This document shows, in pieces, positions 62,200 to 64,000 of a DNA stretch of 64,000 nt. The position numbers and the translations under genes are program-made. The DNA is from an uncultured Bacteriovorax sp. (GTDB lineage Bacteria > Bdellovibrionota > Bacteriovoracia > Bacteriovoracales > Bacteriovoracaceae). Each line of letters starts with the position of its first letter. Positions within the stretch are counted from its first letter, which is position 1. Below the pieces are notes generated by a model, which saw only the letters and a program-made list of their open reading frames with translations, was not told the DNA's origin and made no database searches. Location of the stretch: positions 1 through 64,000 of the forward strand of contig CAMLMH010000008.1 of assembly GCA_946481315.1 (NCBI GenBank). The letters are read 5' to 3'.

Positions 62200-64000
62200 A
62201 TGTCGATTATACACTTCAAAGATATTACAGAAAAACATCAATACGTCGGTGGCAAGGCCCATGCTTTGGGATTAATGATGAATGCCGGACTCCCCGTTCC
62301 TCCTGGTCTTGCGCTTACAGCAAAGGAATTAACGGAAGGCGAATGGAAAGACATCCTCCACTGGTGGGCCACCGTGGGAAACTGTCCACTGGCCGTACGC
62401 AGTTCGGCTCAGGGAGAAGACAGCGGGGATCAAAGTTTTGCCGGACAAAATTCGACGTTTCTCAATATTGATACAGAACAAAAACTAAAATCTGCTATCA
62501 ACCGTTGTTTTGAATCTTTTTATAAACACTCAAGTCAGCTTTATCGGGTCCACTTTTTAGGTGGTGACAATCATGCAACGATGAATGTCGTCTTACAGGC
62601 GATGGTCAATCCGGATCTCTCCGGTGTCTTTTTCAGTATCGACCCGAGAAGTAATGAGAAAAAATGGATCCTGGAATGTATTGAAGGTTATGGTGAAGAT
62701 CTCGTTTCAGGAAAAAAAACACCTGATCACTATGAAGCACAAACGGTTTCAATGCCGGACAAATTAAAAGTCGTTGTTGAATACGGCCTGAAAGTCCGGG
62801 ACTATTTCCAGGTTGAAATTGATATGGAATGGGCCATTGATAAACAGGGAAAGTTCTGGATTCTGCAGGCCAGACCAGTCACTGCTTTGAGTGGTAAAAG
62901 CACTCAGAAAAAATGGGTCGCCGAAGAATGCGAGCGTCTCATTTCTACCCATAATCCCGACACAATCTGGGATGGAAAAACATTTGCTGAATGGAGCGGC
63001 CCACCAACAGAGCTAACATTTAGTATCTGGCGGGAAGCATTTGCTAGAGGGAATGCTTTCTCCCGATCTTTGCGTAAGTTGGGCTATCTTGGAATCGAAA
63101 CAGAACTGGCCAATGAAACGCATTCATTACTCGAAAAAATTTTTGGCCGAGCTTACGTTAATGCTTCGATGCTCGCTCCACTTTATTTTGGCCCTATTCC
63201 TTATCGGCTGGTCGTAAAGAAACAAGGCCCAGCGATGAAATTTGATTATCACCGAATGACCGTTTCCAATTTTGTTTCAGCTCCGTTTATCTGGTGGCGC
63301 ATGTTGAAGATAGGATGGGATCTTTCTACCAACCGGGCAAAATATATTGAAGACATCGATGCGGCACGAAGAGAATTTGAAAAACAACTGCATCCGGATG
63401 ATTATTCTGCAATGACACTTACGGAGCTCTCCACCCATTTCTCAGCTGCGGTGAAGTCCTTTTATCAGGATGCATTGGTTAATCCACTGACCCTCATTAT
63501 TCTCATTCAGTCGACTATGCAGACTTTAAAAGGACTACTAAAGGGCGTCCTGCCCGACGAAGAGGATATCGAAAAGAAACTGGCCTGGTGGATGTCCCAG
63601 GGGTTGAACACTGAAACCTTTAAAATGAACCAGGCCTATCTTGAGGCCTGTAACGATCCTGCCAAAAGAGCGAGTTTTTTAAAACATTACGGCCACCGTG
63701 GTCCGGGAGAGCTGGAATTATCTCACCCGCGCTGGGAAGAAATGCAAGATAAGGCCTTTCACGAGAAACAATCAAAACGAACGCTTTTTGTTCATCAGGA
63801 CGTGGAAAAAGAGATTGATGCTCTCGGGACCTACAAAGCATCTGTGATCAAAAAAGAATGGCAGATGCTCAAACGAATGCTGGAGCTGAGAGAGGAATGG
63901 AAAAATACCCTGCTTGCTCCCTATCATCAGATCAGGCTGATGGCACTGGCCATCGCCCACTCCCGCCAGATTGATCCGGAACTTCTCTTCTGGCACGACT
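62200..64000 (+). CDS. PEP synthase/pyruvate-phosphate-dikinase-like protein, 3' end missing
   Basis: 600 codons seen, open at the window end. The N-terminal part is the pyruvate/PEP ATP-binding domain: VGGKAHALGLMMNAGLPVPP, RSSAQGEDSGDQSFAGQ, then EWAIDKQGKFWILQARPVTA. The next 380 residues are a linker-like region without a recognised motif. The phosphohistidine and PEP-binding domains would lie downstream. Relatives include PEP synthase and rifampicin phosphotransferase. The palindromic site at 62093 is upstream. Confidence 0.85.
   Translation, partial: MSIIHFKDITEKHQYVGGKAHALGLMMNAGLPVPPGLALTAKELTEGEWKDILHWWATVGNCPLAVRSSAQGEDSGDQSFAGQNSTFLNIDTEQKLKSAINRCFESFYKHSSQLYRVHFLGGDNHATMNVVLQAMVNPDLSGVFFSIDPRSNEKKWILECIEGYGEDLVSGKKTPDHYEAQTVSMPDKLKVVVEYGLKVRDYFQVEIDMEWAIDKQGKFWILQARPVTALSGKSTQKKWVAEECERLISTHNPDTIWDGKTFAEWSGPPTELTFSIWREAFARGNAFSRSLRKLGYLGIETELANETHSLLEKIFGRAYVNASMLAPLYFGPIPYRLVVKKQGPAMKFDYHRMTVSNFVSAPFIWWRMLKIGWDLSTNRAKYIEDIDAARREFEKQLHPDDYSAMTLTELSTHFSAAVKSFYQDALVNPLTLIILIQSTMQTLKGLLKGVLPDEEDIEKKLAWWMSQGLNTETFKMNQAYLEACNDPAKRASFLKHYGHRGPGELELSHPRWEEMQDKAFHEKQSKRTLFVHQDVEKEIDALGTYKASVIKKEWQMLKRMLELREEWKNTLLAPYHQIRLMALAIAHSRQIDPELLFWHD

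Noticed and set aside
1..64000. CRISPR arrays, rRNA genes, phage late genes and secretion-system clusters
   Set aside because: No regularly spaced direct repeats and no rRNA-like or phage structural sequences were seen.

Overview
The window looks like the chromosome of a Gram-negative, flagellated, lipoprotein-rich bacterium, most probably a member of Bdellovibrionota (Bdellovibrio/Bacteriovorax/Peredibacter-like). This rests on gene content and base composition (moderate GC, roughly low-to-mid 40s by eye) and on the many exported or lipoprotein genes with hydrolase motifs beside FliL- and FliG-like proteins. No rRNA is present, so the assignment is an inference.

Layout. 0-9.3 kb: tandem M16 peptidases, a metallo-beta-lactamase-fold hydrolase, alanine dehydrogenase, a FliL-like protein, a rhomboid-fold protein that has lost its catalytic histidine, methylmalonyl-CoA epimerase, a large cysteine-rich lipoprotein and a one-domain asparaginase. 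9.3-16.4 kb: htpG behind a heat-shock-like promoter, an exported hydrolase-like protein, a lipoprotein with an ADP-ribosyltransferase-like domain followed by an exported CYTH-like protein, a pirin and an FHA protein. 16.6-23.3 kb: DksA/TraR zinc finger, a FliG C-domain protein, hldD, tatC, an Fe-S protein and map. 23.4-29.2 kb: a compact cluster with two paralogous YiiX/C92-type cysteine peptidases at its ends and a 2-hydroxyacid dehydrogenase, an arginase-family enzyme and aat between them. 29.7-36.4 kb: an operon for the peripheral arm of complex I (nuoB-CD-E-F-G-I) with no membrane-arm genes beside it. 37.9-41 kb: tRNA-Leu followed by an AT-rich accessory patch holding a dead IS3-family element and gene remnants. 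41-64 kb: a histone-H1-like SEC-C protein, thioredoxin, Hsp70-like, peroxiredoxin, SDR, kinase-like, quinone reductase, phosphatase, CBS, PAP2, zincins, cardiolipin synthase, methyltransferase, DUF5996 and a pyruvate/PEP-binding enzyme cut by the window end.

Two signals run across genes. First, a 17-bp dyad, TGTCTAA-N3-TTAGACA, lies 62-90 bp upstream of six genes, two copies being perfect; it looks like the operator of an undescribed regulon (mostly exported proteins, including the ADP-ribosyltransferase-like lipoprotein and one C92 peptidase). Second, a repeat with core GTTCCAGCACACTTTTCTTG occurs at seven sites (ten arms) between 29 and 48 kb, always just downstream of, or overlapping, gene 3' ends where a gene is present. 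It forms hairpins in three places and supplies the stop codon or last codons of several genes.
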